Part shown: piece after piece, positions 9,090 to 18,524 of the stretch | Layout: every line of letters begins with the position of its first letter | Position numbering within the stretch: the stretch's first letter is position 1 | Assembly (NCBI GenBank): GCA_903642275.1 | Contig: CAHJWK010000031.1 | Coordinates: 1-38,985, forward strand | Length of the DNA: 38,985 bases | DNA from: Chitinophagaceae bacterium | Lineage (GTDB): Bacteria > Bacteroidota > Bacteroidia > Chitinophagales > Chitinophagaceae | Direction: 5' to 3' | Notes under the pieces: generated by a model | The model's input: only the letters and a program-made list of their open reading frames with translations | What the model was told of the DNA's origin: nothing | Databases searched by the model: none | Translations under genes and position numbers: made by a program

Positions 9090-10646
9090 ATGAAATCAAA
9101 ATCATTATATTTTGCAGCAGTTGCATGTATCGTATTTGGATTTAATTCCTGTAAAAAAGATTTGCTTAAGCAGAACACTAATCCAACAACAATTGGTGCA
9201 GACCAATATGACCCTAATTTATTATTAACAACTGTTCAACTGAATTATACAGGCAGCCCTGAATTTATGGGTGAAAACTGGGAAGTAAAATGGGGATTGG
9301 TTAGTGGCTTCATTCAACATACAGCCTCGATAAATACAAGTTTTTATTCAGGCGATAAATACCTGAACGCAACAGGTAGTTTTGGTGACTATTTTAACCA
9401 GGCTTATATATACCAGGTGCAACCTGTTGTAGAATTATATGAGTTGACTAAAAACAAAACCCAATATAAAAATTTACACCAGGTATCAAGAATAATGAAA
9501 GCAATGGTGTTCGAAGGCATTACTGATTTATATGGTGATATACCTTATACACAAGGAGGCCAGGGTTATTACCAGCATATTTTTACACCTGCTTATGATA
9601 AGCAGCAGGATATTTATACTGATTTGCTGAAAGAAGTATCTGAAGCAACAGACAGCCTGGATGATAATGCTGATAAACCAACCGGCGATGTTTTTTACGC
9701 AAACGATCCATCTTCCCAAATAGATAAATGGAAAAGGTTTGGTTATTCATTGCAGTTGAGAATGGCAATGCGCTTAATAAAGAGAGATGAAGCAACTGCT
9801 AAAAGTTATGCAACAAAAGTTTCAGGAAAAACAATGATAAATAATGATGATAATGCCATTGTTCAACATGTTTATTCAAATGATCTTACAATCAACAGGG
9901 ATGCCTGGGAAATAAACGGGCAAGACAGTACGGACTTAAAACTATGCAGCACTTTCATTGATTTTTTTAAAACTAATAATGATCCCCGGCTACCTGTTAT
10001 TTCATGGATATATTCAAAAACCCCGGATACAAAACCGCAGGATCAATTAGGCTTACCGCCAGGTTATATTTTAGGCGGAAAAGATACAAGCGTTGATATC
10101 AGGCACACGGCTACTTATGATTCTGCTAATGGTGGTATGCAACGTTATTCAAGATTTAATAAGACAGTACTTAACGGCAATGCACCAAGTTTAATTTTAA
10201 CGTATGCAGAAACTGAACTTTTACTGGCTGATGCTTCTAAACGTTTCGGGGTTGGTAATGTTAAGACGCATTACGACAATGGCGTTATTGCTGCAATAAC
10301 ACAATTATCTGCTTATGGTTCATCAGCAACTATTTCAAACACCAAAGCAATGGCTTATCTAACTGCACATCCTTATACTGATACAGGCGGTCTTAATCAA
10401 ATCAACACACAATATTGGGCTTGTACTGTTTTTGATGAATATGAGGCGTGGAGCAACTGGCGCAGAACAGGCTACCCTATATTGGCGCCAACAAAATACC
10501 CTGGTAATGTAACCGGCAACACTATTCCAAGAAGATTGCCTTATCCGCTTGAACAAAAAACTTCCAATGCTGCTAACTATAATGCTGCAGTTGCAGGGAT
10601 AATCGGCGGGGATAAATTAACAAGCCATATGTGGTGGGATAAATAA
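9090..10646 (+). CDS. SusD/RagB-family outer-membrane lipoprotein
   Basis: This 518-residue surface lipoprotein is the lid of the SusCD importer and binds substrate outside the cell. The N-terminus is a lipoprotein signal with lipobox FNSC (Cys about residue 21), followed by KKDLL. The body resembles the SusD-like_2 group: TPR-type helices with ASRIMKAMVFEGITDLYGDIPYT-like features (motif around residues 130-155), WKRFGYSLQLRMAMRL, and a C-terminal segment with EYEAWSNWRRTGYP, which is characteristic of SusD proteins. It starts 19 bases after susC and is probably cotranscribed with it. The membrane acyltransferase homologue follows 33 bases later. Confidence 0.94.
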   Translation: MKSKSLYFAAVACIVFGFNSCKKDLLKQNTNPTTIGADQYDPNLLLTTVQLNYTGSPEFMGENWEVKWGLVSGFIQHTASINTSFYSGDKYLNATGSFGDYFNQAYIYQVQPVVELYELTKNKTQYKNLHQVSRIMKAMVFEGITDLYGDIPYTQGGQGYYQHIFTPAYDKQQDIYTDLLKEVSEATDSLDDNADKPTGDVFYANDPSSQIDKWKRFGYSLQLRMAMRLIKRDEATAKSYATKVSGKTMINNDDNAIVQHVYSNDLTINRDAWEINGQDSTDLKLCSTFIDFFKTNNDPRLPVISWIYSKTPDTKPQDQLGLPPGYILGGKDTSVDIRHTATYDSANGGMQRYSRFNKTVLNGNAPSLILTYAETELLLADASKRFGVGNVKTHYDNGVIAAITQLSAYGSSATISNTKAMAYLTAHPYTDTGGLNQINTQYWACTVFDEYEAWSNWRRTGYPILAPTKYPGNVTGNTIPRRLPYPLEQKTSNAANYNAAVAGIIGGDKLTSHMWWDK

Positions 10647-10679
10647 TATCTTCATCGCTTCATCAGCATAAACAATTTA

Positions 10680-11819
10680 ATGGAACCAGCTATCATGCAG
10701 CCTGAAAAAAAGCAACGGTTGCTTTCGCTTGATTTTTTTCGTGGACTTACTGTTGCAGGAATGATACTGGTAAATAATCCTGGTGATTGGGGGCATATTT
10801 ATCCACCGCTGGAACATTCAAAATGGAATGGCTGCACACCAACCGATTTAGTATTTCCTTTTTTTTTATTTATGGTCGGGGTTTCAATAACGCTTGCTAT
10901 CGGCCCAAGAAAACCAGATAAAACACTGCACGCAAAACTTATATTGACTGCTCTTAAACGCGCAATAATTATCTACCTGATATTTACAGCGCTTCATTTA
11001 TTGTTTGTACACAACTTTGACAACTTCAGAATACTTGGTGTATTACCGCGCATTGCTATTGTATTTTTTATCACGGTGGTGATCTTTTTAAAAACAAATT
11101 TTAAACAACAGCTCTGGATATTCTGGCTGATATTAATTGGTTATTATTTGCTGATGAACTTTGTTCCGGTACCTGGTGTTGGACCATCTAATCTTGAACC
11201 TGCAACGAGCCTTGCAGCGTGGTTAGATAACTTGATACTTACTCCAAAACATATATGGAGCGGCAGTAAAACCTACGATCCCGAGGGCTTACTTAGCACA
11301 ATTCCTTCAATAGCTACCTGTTTGTTTGGAATAATGGTTGGCGACTGGTTAAGAAGAAAAGACAGAACTGAACCTGTTAAGGCAACATGGTTGTTTACAA
11401 TTGCAACGCTTGCAATTACTGCAGGATTATTGTGGGATCAATTCTTTCCAATTAATAAAGCTTTGTGGACGAGCTCTTTTGTTTTATATGCAGGTGGACT
11501 TGCAACGGCTGGCTTAACATTATCGTTTTGGTTAATAGATGTGCAGCAAAGAAAAAAATACATAAAACCATTTATAGCTTATGGCTCAAATGCCATCACA
11601 GCCTACATTGCAGCAGATGCAGTGTTAGCAGTACTGGACTGGTTTCATCTTCATCTTAATGGTAAAAAAGTTGGCTTGCAACAATTTTTATATCAAACTT
11701 TTTTTGCGCCTTACTTCTCTCCCGTTAATGCTTCGCTTGCAGGTGCATTAACGTATGTTATTATTTTATCAATACCAATGATGATCCTTTATAAAAAGAA
11801 AATTTTTATAAAGGTTTGA
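10680..11819 (+). CDS. NagX-like membrane protein (HGSNAT/DUF5009 acyltransferase family)
   Basis: 379 residues with roughly ten hydrophobic segments, so an inner-membrane protein. The start RLLSLDFFRGLTVAGMILVN, with a GDWGHIYPPLEHSKWNG motif and TDLVFPFFLFMVG, is typical of the bacterial relatives of heparan-alpha-glucosaminide N-acetyltransferase. These are often called NagX when they sit in N-acetylglucosamine loci. Family knowledge suggests transmembrane acetylation or a transport-related role on amino-sugars; the bacterial function is not firmly settled. It follows susD by 33 bases on the same strand, so the three genes probably form one operon for glycan uptake, and an amino-sugar ligand is a reasonable inference. 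The ATG at 10680 gives a short polar lead of about 15 residues before the conserved domain. Confidence 0.88.
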   Translation: MEPAIMQPEKKQRLLSLDFFRGLTVAGMILVNNPGDWGHIYPPLEHSKWNGCTPTDLVFPFFLFMVGVSITLAIGPRKPDKTLHAKLILTALKRAIIIYLIFTALHLLFVHNFDNFRILGVLPRIAIVFFITVVIFLKTNFKQQLWIFWLILIGYYLLMNFVPVPGVGPSNLEPATSLAAWLDNLILTPKHIWSGSKTYDPEGLLSTIPSIATCLFGIMVGDWLRRKDRTEPVKATWLFTIATLAITAGLLWDQFFPINKALWTSSFVLYAGGLATAGLTLSFWLIDVQQRKKYIKPFIAYGSNAITAYIAADAVLAVLDWFHLHLNGKKVGLQQFLYQTFFAPYFSPVNASLAGALTYVIILSIPMMILYKKKIFIKV

Positions 11820-11954
11820 TGTCATCTGTTGCATGTTGTTATCATGCATATTAATTATCCATTGTAATCTTTCTGTCCTTTTGTCCTGATATTCTGTTTG
11901 CATGGTATTTGGTTTGAATGTTTCTTTTATCTTCATCGCTAAATAAATATTACT

Positions 11955-12647
11955 ATGATAGATTATGGAAAGGAATTTGAAAAATATGCAGTAAAGCACA
12001 GGGGCATCAACTCTAATACTTTACATGGCTTTAAGCAACACACTATAACAAATCTTACACCTTATATAATTGAAGAACGCCCGTTGAATGTAGCAAGTAT
12101 GGATGTGTTCAGCCGTTTAATGATGGACAGGATTATTTTTTTGGGTGACCCGATAGATGATTATGTTGCCAACATTGTTACCGCTCAATTATTATTTCTT
12201 GACAGTACAGACAGAACAAGAGATGTGCAGATGTACATCAACAGTCCGGGCGGCAGTGTGTATGCAGGCCTCGGTATTTATGATACTATGCAGTTTGTAA
12301 GCCCGGATGTTTCAACAATATGTACCGGCATTGCTGCAAGCATGGCTGCTATACTAATGTGTGCAGGTGTTAAAGGTAAACGCAGCGCTTTAAAACATAG
12401 CCGTATTATGTTGCATCAGCCGTTTGGTTCTATCGGAGGACAGGCAACAGATATAGAAATTACGGCAAAAGAAATCAGGAAGATTAAGCATGAATTATAT
12501 AGCATCATTGCACAACATACAGAAAAAGAGTTGGCAAGGGTTGAAGCAGATTGCGATCGCGATTTCTGGCTGAACGCTGATGAAAGTAAAGCATATGGTG
12601 TGGTTGATGAAGTGCTTATAACAAATCCGAAAAAAGATAAGAAGTAA
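11955..12647 (+). CDS. clpP: ATP-dependent Clp protease proteolytic subunit (first paralogue)
   Basis: A 230-residue serine peptidase subunit that forms the degradation chamber with ClpX or ClpA/C. The catalytic triad is visible: Ser in GIAASMAA, His in MLHQPFG and Asp in CDRDFW. The segment MDVFSRLMMDRIIFLG and INSPGGSVYAGLGIYDTMQF are close to other Bacteroidota ClpP proteins. It is longer than the usual ~195-207 residues because of a ~35-residue N-terminal extension; whether that is processed cannot be told from sequence. A second clpP starts 66 bases downstream and clpX follows, so protease and unfoldase are linked. Confidence 0.96.
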   Translation: MIDYGKEFEKYAVKHRGINSNTLHGFKQHTITNLTPYIIEERPLNVASMDVFSRLMMDRIIFLGDPIDDYVANIVTAQLLFLDSTDRTRDVQMYINSPGGSVYAGLGIYDTMQFVSPDVSTICTGIAASMAAILMCAGVKGKRSALKHSRIMLHQPFGSIGGQATDIEITAKEIRKIKHELYSIIAQHTEKELARVEADCDRDFWLNADESKAYGVVDEVLITNPKKDKK

Positions 12648-12676
12648 GTTCGAGGTGTTAACTACGAATTATTACA

Positions 12677-12711
12677 ACTATAAACTGTAAACAATAAACT
12701 ACAAACTTTAG
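12677..12711 (+). repeat. Degenerate heptanucleotide tandem repeat between clpP genes, 5 units
   Basis: Five 7-base units fit the consensus ACTRTAA (for example ACTATAA, ACTGTAA). They fill half of the 66-base gap and end two bases before the second clpP start codon. The consensus differs from the icmF repeats but the unit length is the same. The AT-rich run could act as an unstructured translation-initiation region. Confidence 0.65.
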
Positions 12712-12713
12712 AT

Positions 12714-13340
12714 ATGATTGATTTAAAATATCCGATTACAATAAACGATGAAGAAGAAGAGCCGCCAAAAGAAGAAAAGCCGGAACAATCCCCATACCTG
12801 ATGAAAAAAATGGAACAAATGTTCTTAAAGAACAGGGCTGTTTATTTATGGGGCGCTGTTGAAGATAAAACGGCGAGAGATGTAGTTAGCAAATTATTAT
12901 TACTTGACGCAGATAAACCAGGTAAGGAAATAAAATTTTATATAAACAGCCCGGGTGGTGTTGTAACAAGCGGCATGGTAATTTACGATACTATGCGCAT
13001 GATGCAATCTCCGGTTACAACAATATGTATGGGTCTTGCCGCAAGTATGGGCTCAATATTATTAAGCGGCGGTGTTAAAGGCAAACGTTTAATTTACCCC
13101 CATGGTGAAGTGATGATACATCAGCCAAGCATAGGTGGTTACTTCCAGGCAACAAGTGCTGACATTGAAATTCATGCAAAGCAAATGCAGCGCACAAAAG
13201 AGATAAGCGCACAGATACTGGCAGATAACACCGGTAAGAGTTTTGAACGTATAATGAAAGACTTTGATCGCGATTATTGGATGGATGCCATAGAGGCAGT
13301 AGAATATGGAATTGTAGATGGTGTTGTTGAAAAAATCTGA
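12714..13340 (+). CDS. clpP: ATP-dependent Clp protease proteolytic subunit (second paralogue)
   Basis: A 208-residue ClpP-fold protein. The triad is complete: Ser in GLAASMGS, His in MIHQPS and Asp in FDRDYW. Other family blocks are FYINSPGGVVTSGMVIYDTM and a C-terminus EYGIVDGVVEKI. The N-terminus carries a charged stretch (DEEEEPPKEEKPEQ) absent from the first paralogue. The two proteins clearly differ in sequence, so they are probably subunits with separate roles, perhaps forming a mixed tetradecamer (inference from other two-ClpP bacteria). It sits between clpP and clpX; clpX has its own promoter-like sequence. Confidence 0.95.
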   Translation: MIDLKYPITINDEEEEPPKEEKPEQSPYLMKKMEQMFLKNRAVYLWGAVEDKTARDVVSKLLLLDADKPGKEIKFYINSPGGVVTSGMVIYDTMRMMQSPVTTICMGLAASMGSILLSGGVKGKRLIYPHGEVMIHQPSIGGYFQATSADIEIHAKQMQRTKEISAQILADNTGKSFERIMKDFDRDYWMDAIEAVEYGIVDGVVEKI

Positions 13341-13367
13341 TCAGTATATAACAATAATATTAAACAC

Positions 13368-13397
13368 TTGATTACAAAGTTTTAAATTATACTTTTG
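13368..13397 (+). promoter_or_regulatory. Predicted promoter of clpX
   Basis: TTG (13368-13370), 19 bases, then TACTTTTG (13390-13397) fits the Bacteroidota promoter consensus. The start codon of clpX lies 23 bases after the -7 element. The whole element lies within an imperfect inverted repeat (13364-13406), with outer arms ACACTT/AAGTGT and inner arms TTACAAAGT and ACTTTTGTAA, around a 10-base AT-only centre. A regulator could bind there, or the hairpin could attenuate clpP read-through. Confidence 0.6.
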
Positions 13398-13420
13398 TAA
13401 AAGTGTATTAATTAAATTAA

Positions 13421-14656
13421 ATGGCTAAGCAAACAAATTTGCATTGTTCTTTTTGTGGCCGCAGCCGCGATGAAGTTAAAATACTTATTGCCGGGCAGGA
13501 AGGTCATATTTGTGAAAACTGTATAGAACATGCACAAGAAATTATACTGCAGGAATTGCAAGTTAGAGATGAAAATCTAACCACGCAGTATAAGTTTAAT
13601 ATCCGCAAGCCATTAGAAATAAAAAATTATCTTGACCAATACGTTATAGCGCAGGAAGATGCAAAGAAAATTTTATCCGTAGCTGTTTATAATCATTATA
13701 AAAGAATTACCCGCAAACAACAAAATGATGATGTTGAAATTGAGAAAAGCAACATTATCATGGTAGGCGAAACCGGTACAGGCAAAACTTTACTTGCCAA
13801 AACAATTGCCAAGCTTTTAAATGTTCCGTTTGCTATAGTTGATGCAACAGTTTTTACAGAAGCCGGTTATGTAGGCGAAGATGTTGAAAGCATGCTTACA
13901 CGTTTGTTACAGGCATGCAATTATGATGTAGCTGCTGCGGAGAAAGGAATTGTTTTTATTGATGAGATTGATAAGATTGCCCGCAAAGGCGATAACCCTT
14001 CAATCACCCGTGATGTAAGCGGTGAAGGTGTTCAACAAGGTTTATTAAAAATGCTTGAAGGTACTGAAGTGCTTGTGCCACCACAAGGCGGAAGAAAGCA
14101 TCCTGAACAGAAGATGATAAAAGTAAACACTACCAATATCTTGTTTATTTGTGGTGGCGCATTCGATGGAATTGACCGTGTTATTGCACGCAGGATAAAC
14201 ACAAATGCAATCGGTTTCAATGTAAATAAAGAAGAACAGGAACAGCAACGCAAAAATTTATTGCAGTTTGTAAATGCACAGGATATGCGTTCGTTTGGTT
14301 TGATACCTGAATTGCTTGGGCGCTTGCCAATTATTACTTATTTAAATCCACTTAACGCAGATACGTTACGTGCAATTTTAACTGAACCTAAGAATAGCCT
14401 TATTAAACAATACACCCGTCTTTTTGAAATGGAAAATATACGCCTCTCTGTTGACGAGGATGTGCTTGAATTTATGGTAGGCAAAGCGCTTGAATTTAAG
14501 TTAGGTGCGAGAGGCTTGCGAAGCATTTCTGAACAGATTCTTACTGATGCAATGTTTGAAATGCCGGGCAGTAATAAAAAAGAATTACATCTCACGCTTG
14601 AATATGCAACCAAGAAATTTGATAAGAGCAAATTGAGTAAGCTTAAAGTTGCATAA
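13421..14656 (+). CDS. clpX: ATP-dependent Clp protease ATP-binding subunit ClpX
   Basis: A 411-residue AAA+ unfoldase that recognises tagged proteins, unfolds them and feeds them to ClpP. The N-terminal zinc-binding domain has four cysteines (CSFC near residue 9 and CENC near 36). The AAA+ core has Walker A GETGTGKT, Walker B VFIDEIDK, the pore-loop region AGYVGEDVE and sensor/arginine-finger segment [10 protein letters not shown]. An IGF tripeptide (NAIGFN, about residue 265), the loop that docks into ClpP clefts, is present, so it should work with one or both ClpPs next door. The C-terminal small domain has GARGLRSI. It is preceded by its own predicted promoter at 13368-13397, and its end faces polX with a 4-base gap. 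Confidence 0.97.
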   Translation: MAKQTNLHCSFCGRSRDEVKILIAGQEGHICENCIEHAQEIILQELQVRDENLTTQYKFNIRKPLEIKNYLDQYVIAQEDAKKILSVAVYNHYKRITRKQQNDDVEIEKSNIIMVGETGTGKTLLAKTIAKLLNVPFAIVDATVFTEAGYVGEDVESMLTRLLQACNYDVAAAEKGIVFIDEIDKIARKGDNPSITRDVSGEGVQQGLLKMLEGTEVLVPPQGGRKHPEQKMIKVNTTNILFICGGAFDGIDRVIARRINTNAIGFNVNKEEQEQQRKNLLQFVNAQDMRSFGLIPELLGRLPIITYLNPLNADTLRAILTEPKNSLIKQYTRLFEMENIRLSVDEDVLEFMVGKALEFKLGARGLRSISEQILTDAMFEMPGSNKKELHLTLEYATKKFDKSKLSKLKVA

Positions 14657-14660
14657 TAAA

Positions 14661-16346
14661 TTACCTTCTTTTTTTGTGTTGATTTATTAAAAAAATTTCA
14701 AAATCTTTTAATGCATAACTACTTAAATTTTGTGCAGCAGTTATACCTGCTTTTTGTGCAGCGAGCACACCATGTTTTACATCATTAAAAGCACCGGTTG
14801 AATGTGCGTCCGGGTCAATTGAAATGAGCACGTTTTTTTCTATACAATAATGTAAGTGTCGCCAATCAATATCCAGTCTTCTTGGATGCGCGTTTAATTC
14901 AATCACTACATTATGCTCAGCACACGCATCAACCATTTTTGTATGATTTACAGGATAACCGGCCCGGCTTAATAACAATCTTCCTGTGGAATGCCCAAGT
15001 ATTGATGTAAATGGATTTTTTATTGCATTCAGTAACCGCATCATTGCTTTCCCTTCACTCATTTTCAAGTTGGAATGAATGGAAGCAATAACAATATCAA
15101 AGCTTGCAAGCATATCATCAGCATAATCCAAACTTCCATCATTAAGAATATCACTCTCTATACTTTTAAAAATTTTGAATGGTTTAAGTTTTTCATTTAG
15201 CTCATCTATTTCTGCATGTTGCGCTTTTAATCTTTCTTCAGTTAAACCATTGGCATAAAAAGCAGTTTTTGAGTGGTCACTTATAACCAGATATTGCAAG
15301 TCTTTTGCAATCGCGGCTTTTGCCATTTCTTCAATCGTATTATTTCCATCGCTCCATTTTGAATGGCTGTGAATGATAGCAGTTATATCTTTTTGTTGAA
15401 TGATGTTTGAAAAATTGTTTTGAGATGCTTCATCAATTACCGCATCGCTTTCTCTTAAATAAGCCGGTATGAAGTGAACACCTGCCTGTTGAAATATTTG
15501 TTCTTCTGATATAAAATCAGTTTGCCACGCTGAGGGAAATTTTTTATTCCACTCATTTAAAAACAACTCATTACAGGAAGTTTCAAACAATTTTTTATAA
15601 AGATGATTGGATGGAACATGATAAAAATGTAATACGATATTCTCTTCTTTGCCCTGGTAAACTGAAGCGTCTGCTTTAATTTCTTCTGTTACAAAATGAT
15701 TATCCAGCAGAAATACCTGAAGCGTTGCCTCATCAACATCTGTAACCCATTCAAGTTTATCAATAGTTTCCAAATGGCGGCGAAAAATTCCTGTTTGTAT
15801 AAATGTATTTTTTGGAAATTGTTGCTTCAGCTTTTCATCAAACTTCAGAGCAAATTCTTCAATTTGTGCATATAAATAACTGCCCATATTATTTAAAAAA
15901 TATTCAATAGATTCCTGGATGCTTCTTTGTGTTTTTTCCCCAAAGCCTTTATATAAAGTCAAGCGGTTTTCATTACAGGCATATAGTAATTCACCAATAC
16001 TTTCAATACCCATCTCTTTCCATATCACAGTAATTTTCTTTGGACCAATACCTTTTATATTTAGCATTTGCATTATACCCTTCGGTGTTTTATTAATGAG
16101 TTCAGTAAGTGCAATAATTTCACCGCGTTCAAAAATTTCATTGATTTTTTTTGCAGCAGAATCACCAATGCCTTTGATAGATGACAGTTTATTTACAGGA
16201 ATTTCTGAAAGTTGTTGTGGTAATTTATCAATTGTAAAAGCAGCAGATGAATATGCTTTTGCCTTAAAACTATTTTCACCATGAATATCCATCAACTTTG
16301 CAAGCAATGAAAACTGGTCAGCAATAAAAGAGTTGTCAGCTGTCAT
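14661..16346 (-). CDS. PolX-family protein (HhH and PHP domains) with degenerate polymerase centre
   Basis: 561 residues with the architecture of bacterial family X polymerase/3'-5' exonuclease. Helix-hairpin-helix segments (about 45-150: IKGIGDSAAKKI, IKGIGPKKI) bind DNA. A pol-beta-like region (about 150-300) follows, then a PHP phosphoesterase domain (about 320-555). PHP metal ligands look intact: HSH (IHSHSKWSDG), SDHS, ESD, SIHS and DPDAH. In the polymerase region I find TGIFRR where active enzymes have GSxRR, and the following GDxD metal motif is absent. My reading is an exonuclease or AP-endonuclease with little or no polymerase activity; this is inference. It is probably a repair enzyme in the cytosol. 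It ends 4 bases from clpX and lies at the end of the sugar-cluster strand, 33 bases downstream of the GT4 gene. Confidence 0.85.
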   Translation of the reverse strand: MTADNSFIADQFSLLAKLMDIHGENSFKAKAYSSAAFTIDKLPQQLSEIPVNKLSSIKGIGDSAAKKINEIFERGEIIALTELINKTPKGIMQMLNIKGIGPKKITVIWKEMGIESIGELLYACNENRLTLYKGFGEKTQRSIQESIEYFLNNMGSYLYAQIEEFALKFDEKLKQQFPKNTFIQTGIFRRHLETIDKLEWVTDVDEATLQVFLLDNHFVTEEIKADASVYQGKEENIVLHFYHVPSNHLYKKLFETSCNELFLNEWNKKFPSAWQTDFISEEQIFQQAGVHFIPAYLRESDAVIDEASQNNFSNIIQQKDITAIIHSHSKWSDGNNTIEEMAKAAIAKDLQYLVISDHSKTAFYANGLTEERLKAQHAEIDELNEKLKPFKIFKSIESDILNDGSLDYADDMLASFDIVIASIHSNLKMSEGKAMMRLLNAIKNPFTSILGHSTGRLLLSRAGYPVNHTKMVDACAEHNVVIELNAHPRRLDIDWRHLHYCIEKNVLISIDPDAHSTGAFNDVKHGVLAAQKAGITAAQNLSSYALKDFEIFLINQHKKRR

Positions 16347-16379
16347 ATAGTAACTAAATTCTGAATAAATTTATTAGAA

Positions 16380-17504
16380 TCAAAAACATTTTGTAATGCT
16401 CTTCCAAAGTAAGTCAGCAGTGCGTTTCCATGTAAATTCATGCTTCCGGATATTTCCCTTTTCAATTAAAGATTTTCTTAAACCATCGTCTTCATAAATA
16501 TTTACTATTGCATTTTTTATTTCTTCAATGTTATAAGGATTTACAAGCAACCCGGCATCACCAACAACTTCAGGTACAGAAGTTACATTGCTTGCAATAA
16601 CCGGCACACCGCTTTGCATAGCTTCAATTGGCGGCAATCCAAATCCTTCAAACAAAGGAATAAATATCATACAAAATGCTGCAGCTAATAAATCACGAAG
16701 GTTTTCATCTGGTTGCCTTCCTAAAAAAATTACATCATCACTATATATAAGTTTAGCTTTAGCCTCATATAATTCGTTTGAACGGTACATTACTTTACCC
16801 GCAATCAGTAGCTTAAAATTATTTTTTGTTTGTTGTTTAAATAAATCAAAAGCCTGCATTAATCTTATAATATTTTTTCTTGGAGAAAGTGTGCCGAGGA
16901 AAATAAAATAGTCACACCCGTTTGCATATTTTTCTTTAATAGTTTGTTTTAAAGATTCTGAATTTAAAGGTTGAAAGAAATGATTTATTCCAAGCGGAAT
17001 TACATCAATTTTATCAGGTGAAATTTTATAAGTGTCAGCAATATCTCTTTTGCTGTATTCTGAAACTGTTGCTAACCTGCAAGCTTTTACTGCAGACTTT
17101 GGAATAAAATATTTATAATAAGCACGGTTCGTAAATTTTAAATCTTCAGGACGATGCTCAAAATTTATATCGTGTATAATTCCATATTGTTTACCGCTCC
17201 ATCTTAAACACAAAATACCGTCAGGCGAAAAAAATAAATCAGGGCTTATCTTTTCAAGTATTTTTTTTGCACTCCATTCAAACCAAATTGTATTTAACAA
17301 AGCATGTTTTGCTGGCGGAAAAAGATTGTGCGGGATAATGTTTTGAGAAAATAAAAATTCATCATCAATACCGGAATCAAACAAAAAATGAAATTCTATT
17401 CTAGGATTATTTATTGTAATTTCTTTCAAGGTATTATATGCAACCCAACCAATGCCATCCATTGCATTCTTTCGCAAAAGCCTTGTATTTACAACTATTT
17501 TCAA
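16380..17504 (-). CDS. GT4-family glycosyltransferase
   Basis: A 374-residue GT-B fold retaining glycosyltransferase. The C-terminal nucleotide-sugar domain has [12 protein letters not shown] (about residue 195) and [19 protein letters not shown] (about 285-300) with the E-x7-E motif, and VSEYSKRDI marks the end of the N-terminal domain. The start is a TTG two codons after the upstream gene's stop; KIVVNTRLL is the expected first strand, and no ATG is available until residue 15, so TTG is the likely start. It is the last glycosyltransferase of the cluster and probably adds a sugar to a surface polysaccharide on the cytosolic side of the membrane. Donor and acceptor are unknown. Confidence 0.9.
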   Translation of the reverse strand: MKIVVNTRLLRKNAMDGIGWVAYNTLKEITINNPRIEFHFLFDSGIDDEFLFSQNIIPHNLFPPAKHALLNTIWFEWSAKKILEKISPDLFFSPDGILCLRWSGKQYGIIHDINFEHRPEDLKFTNRAYYKYFIPKSAVKACRLATVSEYSKRDIADTYKISPDKIDVIPLGINHFFQPLNSESLKQTIKEKYANGCDYFIFLGTLSPRKNIIRLMQAFDLFKQQTKNNFKLLIAGKVMYRSNELYEAKAKLIYSDDVIFLGRQPDENLRDLLAAAFCMIFIPLFEGFGLPPIEAMQSGVPVIASNVTSVPEVVGDAGLLVNPYNIEEIKNAIVNIYEDDGLRKSLIEKGNIRKHEFTWKRTADLLWKSITKCF

Positions 17505-17507
17505 TTG

Positions 17508-18509
17508 TTAAGAATAGATTGGCTTGTTATAAAATCTTCTGAATAACAAATATGCTTTTCTCAATATTAAATTGTCATCAATAAGTTTTGCATTGCGAAT
17601 ATTAACCACCTTTAAAGGATTTAATGAATTCATCGGAGCAAGTATGCTGTTATATTTTATGCAATTATTAATGAAGCCGGAAACTGTCATTCCATTTCTT
17701 ATTTGTACCGGTGTTTTTAAAAGCCTGTGTGAAAGTGAACGGCAATAATATAATATATAAGGATATATATACTCCTCGATTACGTTAGCAGATTGAATGT
17801 TATTGGCTTTATAGTATATTAGAAAATCCATGTAATTATAAAACGCATTTATATAGCTTACGGTATCTGATTTTTTTGAAAGATTTTGGTGAAGCCTATA
17901 GGAAAACTTTTCTTTTTCAGAAGTTGCTTTATAATTTAAAGATGCCATTCTTATCCATAACACATGATCTGCAAATAACAAATTTGGATACGGCAAAATG
18001 CCACCAATTAAATTATAATCTTTTGAGCGCATCATGTAACCGGTTCCCATTGTATCTATTGAATCAATAAATAATGCATGTAAAAACTCAACTGCAGTTT
18101 GCTTTTCATCCATTGGTTTGCAATGCTTAATCACATTACCATTTGCATCAATAAATCTAAAATGCGTTTGATATAAACCTGCATCCGGATGTTGATTGAT
18201 AAGCTCATTGATTGTTTGCAAATAATCTTTATCTAACAAATCATCATGACCGATAATTGTTATGAACTCATTCTTATTGATTGATAAAATTCTTGCCCAA
18301 TTTTCTTCGATGCTTAAAGATTTTTTAGAAGGAATAATAATGATGTGTTCATCTTCTAAAGTGTTCAACCATTCTGCAGTTCCATCATTGCTGCAGTTTT
18401 CTAAGATATGCAAATTGAAGTCTGAATAAGTCTGCGTTAGAATACTTTGAACACATTGCTTTATATACTCGCCGCCGTTTTTAACAGGTAAGATGATGCT
18501 AAACTTCAT
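17508..18509 (-). CDS. GT2-family glycosyltransferase
   Basis: A 333-residue inverting glycosyltransferase of GT-A fold. The N-terminus SIILPVKNGGEYIKQCVQS begins the nucleotide-binding fold; NCSNDGTAEW and GHDDLLDKDYL (about residues 40-105) are the conserved acidic motifs, the latter being the DxD-like metal site. The C-terminal ~110 residues are helical and variable. The first possible codon is GTG at 18512, but the ATG at 18509 directly precedes KFSIILPV, so I use it. It starts 16 bases after the SDR gene and probably belongs to the same transcript. Confidence 0.9.
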   Translation of the reverse strand: MKFSIILPVKNGGEYIKQCVQSILTQTYSDFNLHILENCSNDGTAEWLNTLEDEHIIIIPSKKSLSIEENWARILSINKNEFITIIGHDDLLDKDYLQTINELINQHPDAGLYQTHFRFIDANGNVIKHCKPMDEKQTAVEFLHALFIDSIDTMGTGYMMRSKDYNLIGGILPYPNLLFADHVLWIRMASLNYKATSEKEKFSYRLHQNLSKKSDTVSYINAFYNYMDFLIYYKANNIQSANVIEEYIYPYILYYCRSLSHRLLKTPVQIRNGMTVSGFINNCIKYNSILAPMNSLNPLKVVNIRNAKLIDDNLILRKAYLLFRRFYNKPIYS

Positions 18510-18524
18510 CACAACAAAGATGAA

